This document shows, in pieces, positions 1-9,988 of a DNA stretch of 64,000 nucleotides (position 1 is the stretch's first letter; each line of letters starts with the position of its first letter). Source of the stretch: Flavobacteriaceae bacterium (GTDB lineage: Bacteria > Bacteroidota > Bacteroidia > Flavobacteriales > Flavobacteriaceae); the NCBI GenBank assembly GCA_947451525.1, contig CANFZM010000014.1:1-64000 (forward strand). Direction: 5' to 3'. The translations under genes and the position numbers were made by a program. The notes beneath the pieces were generated by a model that searched no databases, was not told the DNA's origin, and saw only the letters and a list, made by a program, of their open reading frames with translations.

Positions 1-503
<503 letters not shown>

Positions 504-717
504 TTATATTTAATTATATTGAATACTTATTTGATAAACTCGAGTTGCAATAATCAATCTTTATGCCAATAGAAAAAATTTGGGGAATTGTCAGTTTTTG
601 TTAAAATTGGCGCAAATAAATATGACAACATGACACAAATGCCACTGAAATAAGGTTTTTGTTTATCAAATTCGCAATTAAAGACGCATTAAAACTCTGT
701 TTTTTGAGTTATTCGAT

Positions 718-725
718 TATATTTG
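718..725 (+). promoter_or_regulatory. Candidate -7 box (TATATTTG) for the serine dehydratase gene
   Basis: The sequence fits the Bacteroidota -7 consensus TAnnTTTG and lies 22 bases before the ATG at 748. A TTTG-like -33 element is weak (TCTG at 696-699, 18 bases upstream). The rest of the 498-747 gap is AT-rich divergent promoter space with nothing else I recognise. Confidence 0.45.
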
Positions 726-747
726 TGCTTCAAACTAAACTTTTCTT

Positions 748-2175
748 ATGGAAGAATGTATCTCGATTTTTGACATGCTAAAAATTGGCGTTGGCCCATC
801 AAGTTCACACACTCTTGGACCTTGGCGTGCTGCCGAACGTTTTCTAGCAGAACTTCGAGAGATTAATAAATTGGAAATGATCCATTTTATTAAAGTCGAT
901 TTATATGGGTCTCTTTCATTAACTGGAAAGGGACATGCTACCGATTTGGCAGTAATGCTAGGTTTGAGCGGACAAGATCCAGAATATATTCCGGTGGAAA
1001 ATATTGCTAAAATTATAAAAGAAATTAAAGATACTAATATTCTGCTTTTAGGAAACATATTTGAAATTCCTTTTTATATAGAAGAAGATATTAAATTCAA
1101 TAAAAATTTCTTGCCGTTTCATGCCAACGGAATGACATTTACTGCTTCCTTTTTTGACAACACCGAATATTCCTCCACCTTCTACTCTATTGGTGGTGGA
1201 TTTGTAGTGAAAGAAGAACGTGTAAATGCCCAAAAGAAACATGCCATAAAATGTGCTTTCCCCTATCCTATTCAAAATGCAAAGGAATTATTGGAATATT
1301 GCACTACCCAGAATAGATCTATTTCAGAAGTAGTTTACGAAAATGAAAAATCGATGCGTTCGGAAGAAAAAATTCACACCGAATTAATGCGCATCTGGGA
1401 TACCATGCTCGAATGTATGTATATAGGTTGTCATAGCGAAGGCATACTTCCTGGCGGATTGAACGTGCGCAGAAGAGCTTTTGATATGCATCAAAATTTA
1501 ATTGGTCTATCCAATTATTCCAATCCGCAAGAATGGATGGAATGCATTCGAAAAACCGAAGTGAAGTTCCGTCAAATACTAAAATGGGTTTCGTGCTTTG
1601 CCTTGGCAGTTAACGAAGTTAATGCTGCTTTAGGACGAGTTGTTACTGCGCCAACCAACGGAAGTGCTGGAGTTATTCCTGCAGTACTGATGTATTATTT
1701 GGTTATTGAAAACCACCAAGCTGGTGAAAAAGAAATCAAACAATTTTTGATGGTTGCGGGAGAAATTGGAAGTATCTTCAAAAAAGGATCTACCATTTCG
1801 GCAGCAATGGGTGGTTGTCAGGCAGAAATTGGCGTCTCCTCGGCAATGGCAGCAGCAGCACTTTGCGAATTAATGGGTGGCACTCCTGCTCAAGTACAAA
1901 TGGCAGCCGAAATTGCTATGGAACACCACCTCGGATTGACCTGTGACCCTATTGGTGGTTTGGTTCAAATTCCGTGTATTGAACGAAATACAATGGGTGC
2001 AATTAAGGCCATCAATGCCGCAGAATTAGCCCTAGAAACCGATGCCAAAAATGCAAAAGTTCCATTGGATAAAGTAATTGATACCATGTGGCAAACCGCT
2101 AAAGACATGAATTCGAAATACAAAGAAACTTCTGAAGGTGGTTTGGCTATAGCCGTTAATTTAGCAGATTGTTAA
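748..2175 (+). CDS. sdaA: L-serine ammonia-lyase, iron-sulfur dependent, single-chain
   Basis: Deaminates L-serine to pyruvate and ammonia in the cytoplasm using a [4Fe-4S] cluster. The 475-residue protein starts with the family signature [25 protein letters not shown] and carries both the beta and alpha domains in one chain. Cysteines at 357 (GGCQAEIG), 399 (LTCDPIGG) and 410 (IPCIERN) are the cluster ligands by family pattern. The protein ends in a cysteine (Cys475), as in the Legionella enzyme, where the terminal cysteine occupies the fourth iron site in the resting state. It is followed six bases later by a small membrane protein gene on the same strand. Full length; high confidence. Confidence 0.95.
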   Translation: MEECISIFDMLKIGVGPSSSHTLGPWRAAERFLAELREINKLEMIHFIKVDLYGSLSLTGKGHATDLAVMLGLSGQDPEYIPVENIAKIIKEIKDTNILLLGNIFEIPFYIEEDIKFNKNFLPFHANGMTFTASFFDNTEYSSTFYSIGGGFVVKEERVNAQKKHAIKCAFPYPIQNAKELLEYCTTQNRSISEVVYENEKSMRSEEKIHTELMRIWDTMLECMYIGCHSEGILPGGLNVRRRAFDMHQNLIGLSNYSNPQEWMECIRKTEVKFRQILKWVSCFALAVNEVNAALGRVVTAPTNGSAGVIPAVLMYYLVIENHQAGEKEIKQFLMVAGEIGSIFKKGSTISAAMGGCQAEIGVSSAMAAAALCELMGGTPAQVQMAAEIAMEHHLGLTCDPIGGLVQIPCIERNTMGAIKAINAAELALETDAKNAKVPLDKVIDTMWQTAKDMNSKYKETSEGGLAIAVNLADC

Positions 2176-2181
2176 TCACTA

Positions 2182-2562
2182 ATGTTTCAGAAAAAACGAA
2201 TTTCGTATTTCCTTATTATATTAGTTGTAATTTTTTTTGGAATAGTATCCCGAAAAATTAATGGAATACCACCTTATATTGGTGATACGTTTTATGCCGT
2301 AATGGTTTACTTTGGAATGCGATTTTTATTTCTTTCGTTATCTCAAATAAAATCAATTCTTCTAGCATTATTATTTTGTTATTGCATTGAATTCCAACAA
2401 CTATATCGAGCCGATTGGATTTTGAATATTCGAAATACAACCCTTGGCCATTATGTTCTTGGTCAAGGATTTCTTTGGAGTGATTTAGGATTTTATACTA
2501 TTGGAGTTGCAGTTGCTTATGTAATGGATCGTTTTTTATTTAAAACTCATAACTCCAACTAA
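2182..2562 (+). CDS. DUF2809 family small membrane protein
   Basis: A 126-residue hydrophobic protein with four likely membrane segments (about residues 8-24, 33-52, 57-75, 97-118) and the family-like stretch IEFQQLYRADWILNIRNTTLGHYVLGQ in two pieces around residues 78-104. This fits DUF2809, a small inner-membrane family of unknown function. It begins six bases after the serine dehydratase stop, so co-transcription is likely, but no functional link is known. Its last 23 bases overlap the 3' end of the convergent porin gene. Confidence 0.75.
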   Translation: MFQKKRISYFLIILVVIFFGIVSRKINGIPPYIGDTFYAVMVYFGMRFLFLSLSQIKSILLALLFCYCIEFQQLYRADWILNIRNTTLGHYVLGQGFLWSDLGFYTIGVAVAYVMDRFLFKTHNSN

Positions 2563-3601
2563 TAGTTCCGAAAAAATTAGACGTAACTGCCGTTTCATTT
2601 CTTAAAAAAACGGCTTCTTTAGAATTAAAATAGCGTGCTTCAGTTCTTATTTTCATTTTAGAATTTGGTAAATAATCAAAATTAAGTGACGTTCCAAAGG
2701 TTTTAAATTCCTTGGTACTTGCTATCATTACATTTTTCACATCCTGATAATACTCGACTCTTAAGGCCGTTTGCCATTTGGAATTTATGGTATATTGGGT
2801 AATAACTACAGGACTAAACCAATTAGAATATGATTTGCCTTCTAAGTTTTTTTGTAATCCAAAATCAAACCCAGCAATAGTTCGGAATTTATTTTTCCAT
2901 TTAAAATCGTAATATAAATTGCTGAAATATCGAGTTCGTAAATCGGTAACTATTGGTTCGTCTCCAATAAAAACACTCCAATTTAAAGTAGCATTATCCG
3001 AAGGTTTGTAGGCTATTTGAGAACCAAAACTTGGCAATGCTTTTTTGTTTGGCTTGTTAATGCGTTGCCATCCGTTAGTTAACAAACCCGAAAAACTCCA
3101 TTTTGCAGACGGTGTATAATTATATTTTACACCAGTCATAAAATAAGGCGAATTTTCTGCTAAGATAGAACGAGTAAGTGTTAAATTAGAAGCGGTTGTT
3201 GCAGATTCAAAACCAATATAACTTGGCATAATTCCTGCTTCTATAGTTTGCTTTTTAGCAGTATCCAAATACAATCCTAAAAAGGCTTCGCTAACGTATT
3301 TCATTTTTTCATTAGCATAATTATCCTCTACATACGTACCCGAATGTAAAGCAAAACTTCCGTATCCATTTTCAAATGCAACTTTCGCCCGAAGTAAACC
3401 AATATTTAGATTTCCTTCATTTTGACGGTTGTAATTATACATAAAAGGCAACTTTTTTTCAGCGTTGGAATTTTGAAAATCATTGGAATAATACGTTTCC
3501 AAAAAACCAGAAAATGTAATTTTTACCTCACTTTTTTCTTGAGAAAAACTATGAAAATCAATACAAAAAATTAGAACTATAGAATAAAAAAATGGCTTCA
3601 T
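2540..3601 (-). CDS. Outer-membrane beta-barrel porin (BBP2 family), first copy
   Basis: 353 residues with an N-terminal signal sequence (MKPFFYSIVLIFCIDFHSFSQ), then alternating beta strands and a C-terminal aromatic residue (ISWSYEF), typical of an outer-membrane barrel. The opening FSGFLETYYSNDFQN and the pattern GYGSFALHSGTYVEDNYANE match the BBP2 porin family common beside potassium transport genes in Bacteroidota. It lies downstream of a paralogous porin but a strong hairpin (3633-3678) separates them, so it probably has its own promoter. Substrate is unknown; passage of small ions is an inference from context. Confidence 0.8.
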   Translation of the reverse strand: MKPFFYSIVLIFCIDFHSFSQEKSEVKITFSGFLETYYSNDFQNSNAEKKLPFMYNYNRQNEGNLNIGLLRAKVAFENGYGSFALHSGTYVEDNYANEKMKYVSEAFLGLYLDTAKKQTIEAGIMPSYIGFESATTASNLTLTRSILAENSPYFMTGVKYNYTPSAKWSFSGLLTNGWQRINKPNKKALPSFGSQIAYKPSDNATLNWSVFIGDEPIVTDLRTRYFSNLYYDFKWKNKFRTIAGFDFGLQKNLEGKSYSNWFSPVVITQYTINSKWQTALRVEYYQDVKNVMIASTKEFKTFGTSLNFDYLPNSKMKIRTEARYFNSKEAVFLRNETAVTSNFFGTISWSYEF

Positions 3602-3632
3602 ACAAATTACTATTTTAGAAGAATCTAAAATT

Positions 3633-3678
3633 AAAAATGCAAATCTAATTATTTTTTGAAATTTAGATTTGCATTTTT
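3633..3678 (-). terminator. Hairpin terminator after the second porin gene
   Basis: Two 16-base arms (AAAAATGCAAATCTAA and its complement) surround a short loop, between the stop of the porin at 3710 and the start of the next porin at 3601. It is symmetrical, with A/T runs on both sides. Confidence 0.7.
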
Positions 3679-3709
3679 ATGAAACTTGAGGCCAAAGCAG
3701 ATACTTTAT

Positions 3710-5062
3710 TTATATTCTAAATAAGATTGCAAAAAGAATTCTATTTTCCATTTTAACCAAATCGGGTTTCCAATCTGAGGGTAAAACAGTAGTAGTGTAT
3801 CCATTTGGGGATGTTACTCCTCCACTTCCTGCAAAATAAGGCACATTTGCTTCTCGGTGAACATATTCAACACGAAAAGTAATGCTTTGATTAGGCATGA
3901 AATCAAAATTTGTTGAACAATCCCACCCTTTAAATTCATCTCCTGGATTGGCAGAAAATGGATGTGTTCCTGCTGTTTGTGTAGGATTATTTGGATTAGG
4001 TAACGGACTAGCATCTCCCGTAGGATATAGAACTAAATACCTTCCTGGATTTGTCATGAAACCACCACCAATAGTCCAAGCTAATTTGTTGGATTGAAAC
4101 CAAATTCTATTGTAAACCATGCCGCTTATGAAATATTGCGAAGGCGTTACTGCATCTCCATTAAATCCTCTAACACCATCACCCGATTCAAAACCAATAT
4201 CAAATGTTGATGAAAAAGCAGCTTTGCTAATTCCTTTCGATTTAGGTTGGTTAAAATAACGAACTAACAAACTATTGTCCGAATGAAACCGAATTCTTTT
4301 GGGCAACCCAGCGGCGTCAGTACCATAATAATCATTAGTCAATAATTTCACTGCTTCATTTGGACACCAAGTTATATTACCTCCAATTCCGGGCATATTA
4401 TTAAATTTGCCATAACTCTGCCAACCATTAATAAGCCAACCCTCAATTTTTAATTTTTTTGTTGGAAAAATTTGAAGTCGAAGTCCATTAAAAAACCAAG
4501 GAGTATTATCGGAAGTAAATGATGCTTGGTATTCCCAATTTTCAACTTGATAATAGGAATTCAAACCGATATACGACATAAACATTCCAGCGTCTACATT
4601 AATTCCGTACCATTTATTAAAATGATAACCAGCATAGGCTTCAGATAAATATCGGTACACATTATCTAATTGGTATTGACCTCTATAAACACTATAATCA
4701 TTTCTCGGAATTACAGTAGAACGGGTTCCGAATTGCATCATAATTTTACCTCTTGCACCTTCATAATTGAATTCACCACCCAAGTTGGCGCTTGAAACTT
4801 GCATTTCATTATTTCTTGCCAAAGCTGTAGAACCTACCACAGTATTATCAATTGGATTATTGAATGAATGTGTATAATTTGCATCAATCATAACACTTCC
4901 CGTGAAATATTTAGAGTTTAAAACAGAATTTGTTCGTCGGTCCGAACCATTTTGCCAAGTTTGATCCATTCCATCATAGGGAATTTTAACTTTTGTAGTA
5001 TCCGTTTGGGCTAAAAAAAGTGCAGTATTAAACAAGGCAATTAAAATTATTCGCTTTTTCAT
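3710..5062 (-). CDS. Outer-membrane beta-barrel porin (BBP2 family), second copy
   Basis: 450 residues with a signal peptide (MKKRIILIALFNTALFLAQ) and barrel-like strands throughout, ending in ILFRI-type C-terminal aromatic strand residues (RILFAILFRI). Segments such as LSEAYAGYHFNKWYGINVDAGMF and WLINGWQSYGK parallel the smaller porin at 2540-3601 (LLTNGWQRINK), so the two are paralogues. It starts ten bases after the Kup stop codon, so Kup and this porin are almost certainly one transcript. A role in letting potassium or its counter-ions cross the outer membrane is inference. Confidence 0.8.
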   Translation of the reverse strand: MKKRIILIALFNTALFLAQTDTTKVKIPYDGMDQTWQNGSDRRTNSVLNSKYFTGSVMIDANYTHSFNNPIDNTVVGSTALARNNEMQVSSANLGGEFNYEGARGKIMMQFGTRSTVIPRNDYSVYRGQYQLDNVYRYLSEAYAGYHFNKWYGINVDAGMFMSYIGLNSYYQVENWEYQASFTSDNTPWFFNGLRLQIFPTKKLKIEGWLINGWQSYGKFNNMPGIGGNITWCPNEAVKLLTNDYYGTDAAGLPKRIRFHSDNSLLVRYFNQPKSKGISKAAFSSTFDIGFESGDGVRGFNGDAVTPSQYFISGMVYNRIWFQSNKLAWTIGGGFMTNPGRYLVLYPTGDASPLPNPNNPTQTAGTHPFSANPGDEFKGWDCSTNFDFMPNQSITFRVEYVHREANVPYFAGSGGVTSPNGYTTTVLPSDWKPDLVKMENRILFAILFRI

Positions 5063-5072
5063 TTTTTAAAAT

Positions 5073-7007
5073 TTATTTTCGATGCAATGGAATATTTAAT
5101 GTTGGAGAATAAACCATTGGATATTCTTCAATTTTCACATCACTTTTATCCAAGCCGAATGCTTTTTCATCGGATAATGATAATTTTTTTAACCAGAAAT
5201 AAGTAGTTAACATCCATCCTTCTTTGAATGCAAATTCATTTTCAACAGAAATAAATTTTTCAATAATTACAAATTTAAAATCGGGTTCATTGTTATATTT
5301 TGTAGATCCATCAGGGCGAATGTGTAAGTTTAATTCTTTTCTTTCTACCAATTCTTGTACAATTTTTTTGAAATACAGTTCAACTTTAGGTTGAATACGG
5401 AAACCAACATTTAAAACCACTTTAATTACTTTATCGTCTAATAATTCAATAACTTCATAGTTTAATGCAAAAGGATCGTTGGTTCTATTGATATGTAAAA
5501 ACCAATAAACATCGGCTCTTTTTGGTTTTTTTGCAAAAATAGATTTAATGATTTTCTCTTCAATTTCATAAGTCTTATCGGCTTTTGAAAGATATATTAA
5601 ATGGGTAGCATATTTCGGAATGCTATCGTCTTCGCTCAATTCATTTAAAATTGGAGTTTGCTCTTTTAGATTAGTAAATCTTAAAAAAGTATTATTAATT
5701 TTTCTGGAATAATACCAAACGTACATTACCATAAAAATGAACAATTCAAAGAACAAGAACATCCATCTTTGTTTGATTTTAGAAACATTTGCTATGAAAA
5801 AAGAGATTTCAATAATTGCAAAAACTACTAAAATTAAAGTTACTAAAGACAATCTAACTTTTTTGATATAAACCAAATAGTATCCTAGTAAAACGGTGGT
5901 CATCATCATCGCTATAGTAATAGAAAAACCATAGGCAGCCTCCATATTAGTAGAGTTTTTGAAATACAAAATCATTAAGATACAACCAAACCAAAGTATA
6001 TTATTAATAGATGGAATATAGATTTGTCCTTTTAAATTGGTTGGATTTTTAAGGGTTACTCTTGGCCAAAAATTCAAGGAAATAGCCTCGTTTATTAAAG
6101 TAAACGAACCACTAATTAAGGCCTGAGAAGCAATAATAGTTGCAAATGTTGCAATGAATACTCCGGGTAATAAAAACCAATGGGGCATGATGGCATAAAA
6201 TGGATTTCTGCCAGAAAGTAGTTCTCCTTGATGCGCCATTAACCAAGCAGATTGCCCTAAATAACTAGCCACAAGGCTTATTTTTACAAAAATCCAAGTC
6301 AATCGAATGTTCTCTTTACCGCAATGCCCTAAATCAGAATACAAAGCTTCAGCACCAGTTGTACATAAAAACACTGCACCAAGTAACCAAAAACCTTTTG
6401 GATATTGGGTTAACAATTCGTAAGCATAAACTGGGTTCAGTGCTTTAACAATCATTGGATGGTGCAAGATTTGCGAAACTCCCAAAACCAATAACATAGT
6501 AAACCAAATAAACATGGCTGGACCAAAAATAGACCCTACTTTTTGGGTTCCGAATCGTTGAAAAATAAACAATAAGGATATTATTACCACCACAATTGGA
6601 ATTGTTGGAATATTCGGAATAACATCACCAAGTCCTTCTACTGCTGATGCAACAGAAATTGGAGGCGTAATAATTCCATCGGCTAAAAGAGTGGTTGCAC
6701 CAAGAATGGTTGGGATAACTAATTTGCCTTTTCCAAAGCGTTTTACTAAGGCGTAAAGCGAAAATACTCCGCCTTCCCCATGGTTATCTGCCGAAAGTGT
6801 AAGGATTATATACTTTAAAGTTGTTTGAAAAGTAAGTGTCCAAAACACACAAGAAACGCCACCATAAACTAATAGTTCTGTTATTTGTTTGGTTCCAATG
6901 ATTGCTTTCATTACGTATAACGGACTGGTTCCGATATCTCCATAAATAATTCCGAGTGCCACTAAAAGTGTTACTGCTGTAATTTTATGTTTTGTTGTTT
7001 GATTCAT
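5073..7007 (-). CDS. kup: KUP-family potassium uptake protein
   Basis: Proton-coupled potassium importer of the inner membrane. The 644-residue protein has the family's N-terminal signature GIIYGDIGTSPLYVMKAI, followed by NHGEGGVFSLYALV, about twelve membrane segments up to roughly residue 440, and a soluble C-terminal domain, matching the usual 620-650 residue length. The gene lies between a KdpDE-like two-component system (94 bases upstream, same strand) and two porins. In many Bacteroidota the KdpDE pair sits beside kdpFABC; here Kup occupies that place. Control by the neighbouring regulator is inferred from position only. Confidence 0.95.
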   Translation of the reverse strand: MNQTTKHKITAVTLLVALGIIYGDIGTSPLYVMKAIIGTKQITELLVYGGVSCVFWTLTFQTTLKYIILTLSADNHGEGGVFSLYALVKRFGKGKLVIPTILGATTLLADGIITPPISVASAVEGLGDVIPNIPTIPIVVVIISLLFIFQRFGTQKVGSIFGPAMFIWFTMLLVLGVSQILHHPMIVKALNPVYAYELLTQYPKGFWLLGAVFLCTTGAEALYSDLGHCGKENIRLTWIFVKISLVASYLGQSAWLMAHQGELLSGRNPFYAIMPHWFLLPGVFIATFATIIASQALISGSFTLINEAISLNFWPRVTLKNPTNLKGQIYIPSINNILWFGCILMILYFKNSTNMEAAYGFSITIAMMMTTVLLGYYLVYIKKVRLSLVTLILVVFAIIEISFFIANVSKIKQRWMFLFFELFIFMVMYVWYYSRKINNTFLRFTNLKEQTPILNELSEDDSIPKYATHLIYLSKADKTYEIEEKIIKSIFAKKPKRADVYWFLHINRTNDPFALNYEVIELLDDKVIKVVLNVGFRIQPKVELYFKKIVQELVERKELNLHIRPDGSTKYNNEPDFKFVIIEKFISVENEFAFKEGWMLTTYFWLKKLSLSDEKAFGLDKSDVKIEEYPMVYSPTLNIPLHRK

Positions 7008-7101
7008 TATTTAGATTTTTAAAAATTAGACAAAGAGCCCCTTATTGCTTTGTTTTTTCAAATGCAATTCAATTTATAATTCGTAATTCATAATTGTAAT
7101 T

Positions 7102-7788
7102 TTATGAAGTATTAAACCTATAGCCTACCCCCGATTCGGTTAGAATAAATTTTGGTCGATTGGGGTCTTCCTCAATTTTTTTTCGAAGTTGTGCTACAAA
7201 AACCCGTAAGTATTGGGTTTGTTCGGAATAACTTTGTCCCCAAATTTCTTTAAGGATGTATTGATGGGTTAAAACTCTCCCATCATTTTTTATTAATAAT
7301 GTAAGTAAATTATACTCAGTGGCAGTAAACTTGACAATCTCCTCTTTTACTTTAACAACTCTGGAAGCAAAATCTATCATTATATTTCCAAAATTCAGGA
7401 TTGATTCATTTGTATTACTGGATTTACTTCGCAATGCAGTACGGATTCTGGCAAGTAATTCTTGAGTTCTAAATGGTTTTGTGAGGTAGTCATTAGCACC
7501 ATTATCTAATGCTTTTACAATTTCTTCTTCGGCACTTTTAACAGTTAAAATAATAATCGGATTGTGGTACCATTCTCTCAATTTAACTAAAACCTCTTGC
7601 CCATCTTGATCTGGCAAACCTAAATCTAATAAAATTAAATCAGGTTGGTAACTTGCTGCAGCTGTAATTCCGTCTTTTCCATTAACAGCAAAATGAACTT
7701 TATAGTCATTTGCTTCCAAAGAAATTTCTAATAATTTTCTTATTTGAGCTTCATCATCAATTACCAATATGGAATAACCGTTACTCAT
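7102..7788 (-). CDS. kdpE: KdpE-like OmpR-family response regulator
   Basis: 228 residues: receiver domain (about 1-120) with acidic pocket IDDEAQ, phospho-acceptor Asp55 (LILLDLGLPDQDG) and the conserved lysine in TKPF, followed by a winged-helix DNA-binding domain (about 130-225) with ATEYNLLTLL and YLRVFVAQLRKKIEEDPNRP. This pattern is typical of KdpE. Its ATG overlaps the 3' end of the sensor kinase gene by eight bases, so the two are translationally coupled. Predicted target is the downstream potassium transport region, an inference from neighbourhood. Confidence 0.88.
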   Translation of the reverse strand: MSNGYSILVIDDEAQIRKLLEISLEANDYKVHFAVNGKDGITAAASYQPDLILLDLGLPDQDGQEVLVKLREWYHNPIIILTVKSAEEEIVKALDNGANDYLTKPFRTQELLARIRTALRSKSSNTNESILNFGNIMIDFASRVVKVKEEIVKFTATEYNLLTLLIKNDGRVLTHQYILKEIWGQSYSEQTQYLRVFVAQLRKKIEEDPNRPKFILTESGVGYRFNTS

Positions 7789-8890
7789 TTTTCAAGGAAT
7801 TAATAGGTAAACAATCTACATTAAATTCTAAGGTAAAAATAGCGCCACCATCTTCGGCGTTTTTTAAAGAAATGGTTCCGTTTTGAGCCTCTACAAATCC
7901 TTTTACAATAGATAATCCCAATCCGGTACCACCAGTTTTAGAATCTTTAAATCTATGAAATTTATCAAATGCTCTATCAATTTCATCTACCGGAAATCCA
8001 TAACCATTATCAGAAATGGTGATGATGCACTTTTTTATCAAATCAATATGCATATCAAAATCAACATCTACATCATATTTAACATTGATTTCAATCGTTG
8101 CTCCTTTGGGAGTATGCTGGGAACAATTGTAAATTAAATTATAAATAATTTGTTCCATCAGGCCATAATCTAATTTAAATAGAGGCAAATTATCATTAAT
8201 TAAATAAACAATTTTATGGTCTTTAGTTTCCTCCGTTAAACGATTACAAACATTATAAATAATCTCTTTCACATCACACCAGTCTAATTTTGGATGAATA
8301 TAACCCGATTCTAAACGAGACATATTCAAAAGATTTTCCACCTGATAATTTAATTTCATGGATGCTTTTTCAATTTCATTAAACAAATTTTGTTGTTTTT
8401 CGGTAGATAAATTTACATTTTTTTGCTGCAAAGTATCAATAGAACCAACAATTGCTGCTATTGGAGTTCGCAATTCATGTGACAGTGAATCTAATAATGT
8501 ATTATATAATTTCATTGTACTCGCTCTAGTTTCTTTAATGTGAATGGCGCGTTGCATTCTTCGAAACTTGTTAGTTAAAACCGCATTTATTAAAGCAATT
8601 ATGAAAAACATTATCAATAAAAATGCATCTTCGGCATTATCGATATGAAGAGTGTAATAGGGTTTTATAAACAAATAATCTAATGCCAATGCACTTAAAA
8701 TAGCTGCTAATAATACCGATTTTATTTCTAGAAAAATGGCTAATAAAGAAACCAAAAGCAAAAGGATATATCCTACAATTTTATAATCGATAGAATCTCT
8801 AACTATAAGACATAACAACGATACAAACACCACTGATAGTATGCTGATTAAGTAAGGTTTAGAAGGACTCTTATGAAATAACTTTTCCAT
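7781..8890 (-). CDS. KdpD-like sensor histidine kinase lacking the N-terminal KdpD/USP domains
   Basis: 369 residues, against about 900 for E. coli KdpD. It begins directly with the four-helix membrane domain (DUF4118, about residues 13-107, with LDYLFIKPYYTLHI), then a HisKA domain with His138 (LSHELRTPIAAI) and a HATPase domain with DNGYGFP and GTGLGLSIVKGFVEAQNG. The cytoplasmic KdpD sensor and universal-stress domains are absent, a split or shortened form known in Bacteroidota. It pairs with the overlapping KdpE-like regulator. Which potassium signal it reads is not visible. Confidence 0.88.
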   Translation of the reverse strand: MEKLFHKSPSKPYLISILSVVFVSLLCLIVRDSIDYKIVGYILLLLVSLLAIFLEIKSVLLAAILSALALDYLFIKPYYTLHIDNAEDAFLLIMFFIIALINAVLTNKFRRMQRAIHIKETRASTMKLYNTLLDSLSHELRTPIAAIVGSIDTLQQKNVNLSTEKQQNLFNEIEKASMKLNYQVENLLNMSRLESGYIHPKLDWCDVKEIIYNVCNRLTEETKDHKIVYLINDNLPLFKLDYGLMEQIIYNLIYNCSQHTPKGATIEINVKYDVDVDFDMHIDLIKKCIITISDNGYGFPVDEIDRAFDKFHRFKDSKTGGTGLGLSIVKGFVEAQNGTISLKNAEDGGAIFTLEFNVDCLPINSLKNE

Positions 8891-8906
8891 TGTTATTATT
8901 TTTTGA

Positions 8907-8914
8907 CAAAGTTA
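8907..8914 (-). promoter_or_regulatory. Candidate -7 box (TAACTTTG) for the kdpD-like/kdpE genes
   Basis: Matches TAnnTTTG on the minus strand, 16 bases before the ATG at 8890. No good -33 TTG was seen. The remaining 8915-9068 gap is AT-rich and must also hold the panB promoter. Confidence 0.4.
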
Positions 8915-9068
8915 CGGTGGAACTTGTTTGTTAAAAATAATAAAATATAGGTAAAGTATAAAGATTTTATAAAGATTATTTTTTCCATCTATTAACACAA
9001 GTATACAAATAGGTTTTACTACTTTTACAATCTCAAATTTAATATCAGAAATTTAATATCTCCAATTC

Positions 9069-9887
9069 ATGTCAGTAGCAAAAAAAGATTATAAAAGAAT
9101 AACTACCAAGTCCTTAATTGAAATGAAAGCAAATGGAGAAAAAATCTCTATGTTAACTGCTTACGATTATACCATGGCTAAAATTGTAGATACCGCAGGG
9201 GTTGACGTGATTTTAGTAGGAGATTCTGCCAGTAATGTTATGGCGGGTTACGAAACCACTTTACCTATTACTTTAGATCACATGATTTACCATGCTTCTT
9301 CAGTAGTCAGAGCAGTGCATAGAGCCTTAGTGGTGGTGGATTTACCTTTTGGAAGTTACCAGTCTGATCCTAAAGAAGCGCTACGTTCATCCATTAGAAT
9401 TATGAAAGAAAGTGGCGGTCATGCTGTAAAACTAGAAGGTGGAAGCGAAATTAAAGATTCTATTAAGAAAATATTAAATGCTGGAATTCCAGTAATGGGA
9501 CATTTAGGCTTAACGCCACAATCCATTTATAAATTTGGAAGTTATACGGTTCGTGCTAAAGAAGATGCCGAAGCAGAAAAACTTATAGAAGATGCTAAAT
9601 TATTAGAAAAATTAGGTTGTTTCTCTTTGGTTTTAGAAAAAATACCTGCTCACTTGGCCGAAAAAGTAGCTAAAAGTATCTCTATTCCCGTAATCGGAAT
9701 TGGTGCCGGTGGTGGTGTTGACGGTCAAGTATTGGTTATTCACGATATGTTAGGAATGAATAATGAATTTAGTCCACGTTTTTTAAGAAGATACTTAAAT
9801 CTTTACGAACAAATGACTGCTGCCATTGGTAATTATGTTACGGATGTGAAAAGTAAAGATTTCCCGAATGCTAATGAGCAGTATTAA
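9069..9887 (+). CDS. panB: 3-methyl-2-oxobutanoate hydroxymethyltransferase
   Basis: First committed step of pantothenate synthesis: transfers a hydroxymethyl group from 5,10-methylene-tetrahydrofolate to 2-oxoisovalerate, giving ketopantoate. The 272-residue protein shows the PanB landmarks [39 protein letters not shown], and [21 protein letters not shown], and has the expected length (E. coli 264). It stands divergent from the kdpD-like gene. Together with coaBC and the CoaE fusion farther along, the window encodes three steps of coenzyme A synthesis at separate loci. Confidence 0.96.
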   Translation: MSVAKKDYKRITTKSLIEMKANGEKISMLTAYDYTMAKIVDTAGVDVILVGDSASNVMAGYETTLPITLDHMIYHASSVVRAVHRALVVVDLPFGSYQSDPKEALRSSIRIMKESGGHAVKLEGGSEIKDSIKKILNAGIPVMGHLGLTPQSIYKFGSYTVRAKEDAEAEKLIEDAKLLEKLGCFSLVLEKIPAHLAEKVAKSISIPVIGIGAGGGVDGQVLVIHDMLGMNNEFSPRFLRRYLNLYEQMTAAIGNYVTDVKSKDFPNANEQY

Positions 9888-9894
9888 TTAGTAT

Positions 9895-9926
9895 TCAGTG
9901 ATCAGTGGTCAGTGGTCAGTAATCAG
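9895..9926. repeat. 7-base tandem repeat (TCAGTGR), about 4.5 copies
   Basis: Four consecutive heptamers TCAGTGA, TCAGTGG, TCAGTGG, TCAGTAA and a final TCAG, directly after the panB stop codon. Confidence 0.8.
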
Positions 9927-9988
9927 AAGAGCAAGTAAATACTTCAGTAGAGCAAAGCAAAAGTACAATAGAGCATAAATAGTTTATT

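Noticed and set aside
541..575. Sigma-54-like pattern (TGGCAT ... TTGAT) before dnaK on the minus strand
   Set aside because: The -12 part lacks the expected TTGCA and the match is short enough to be chance in AT-rich DNA.
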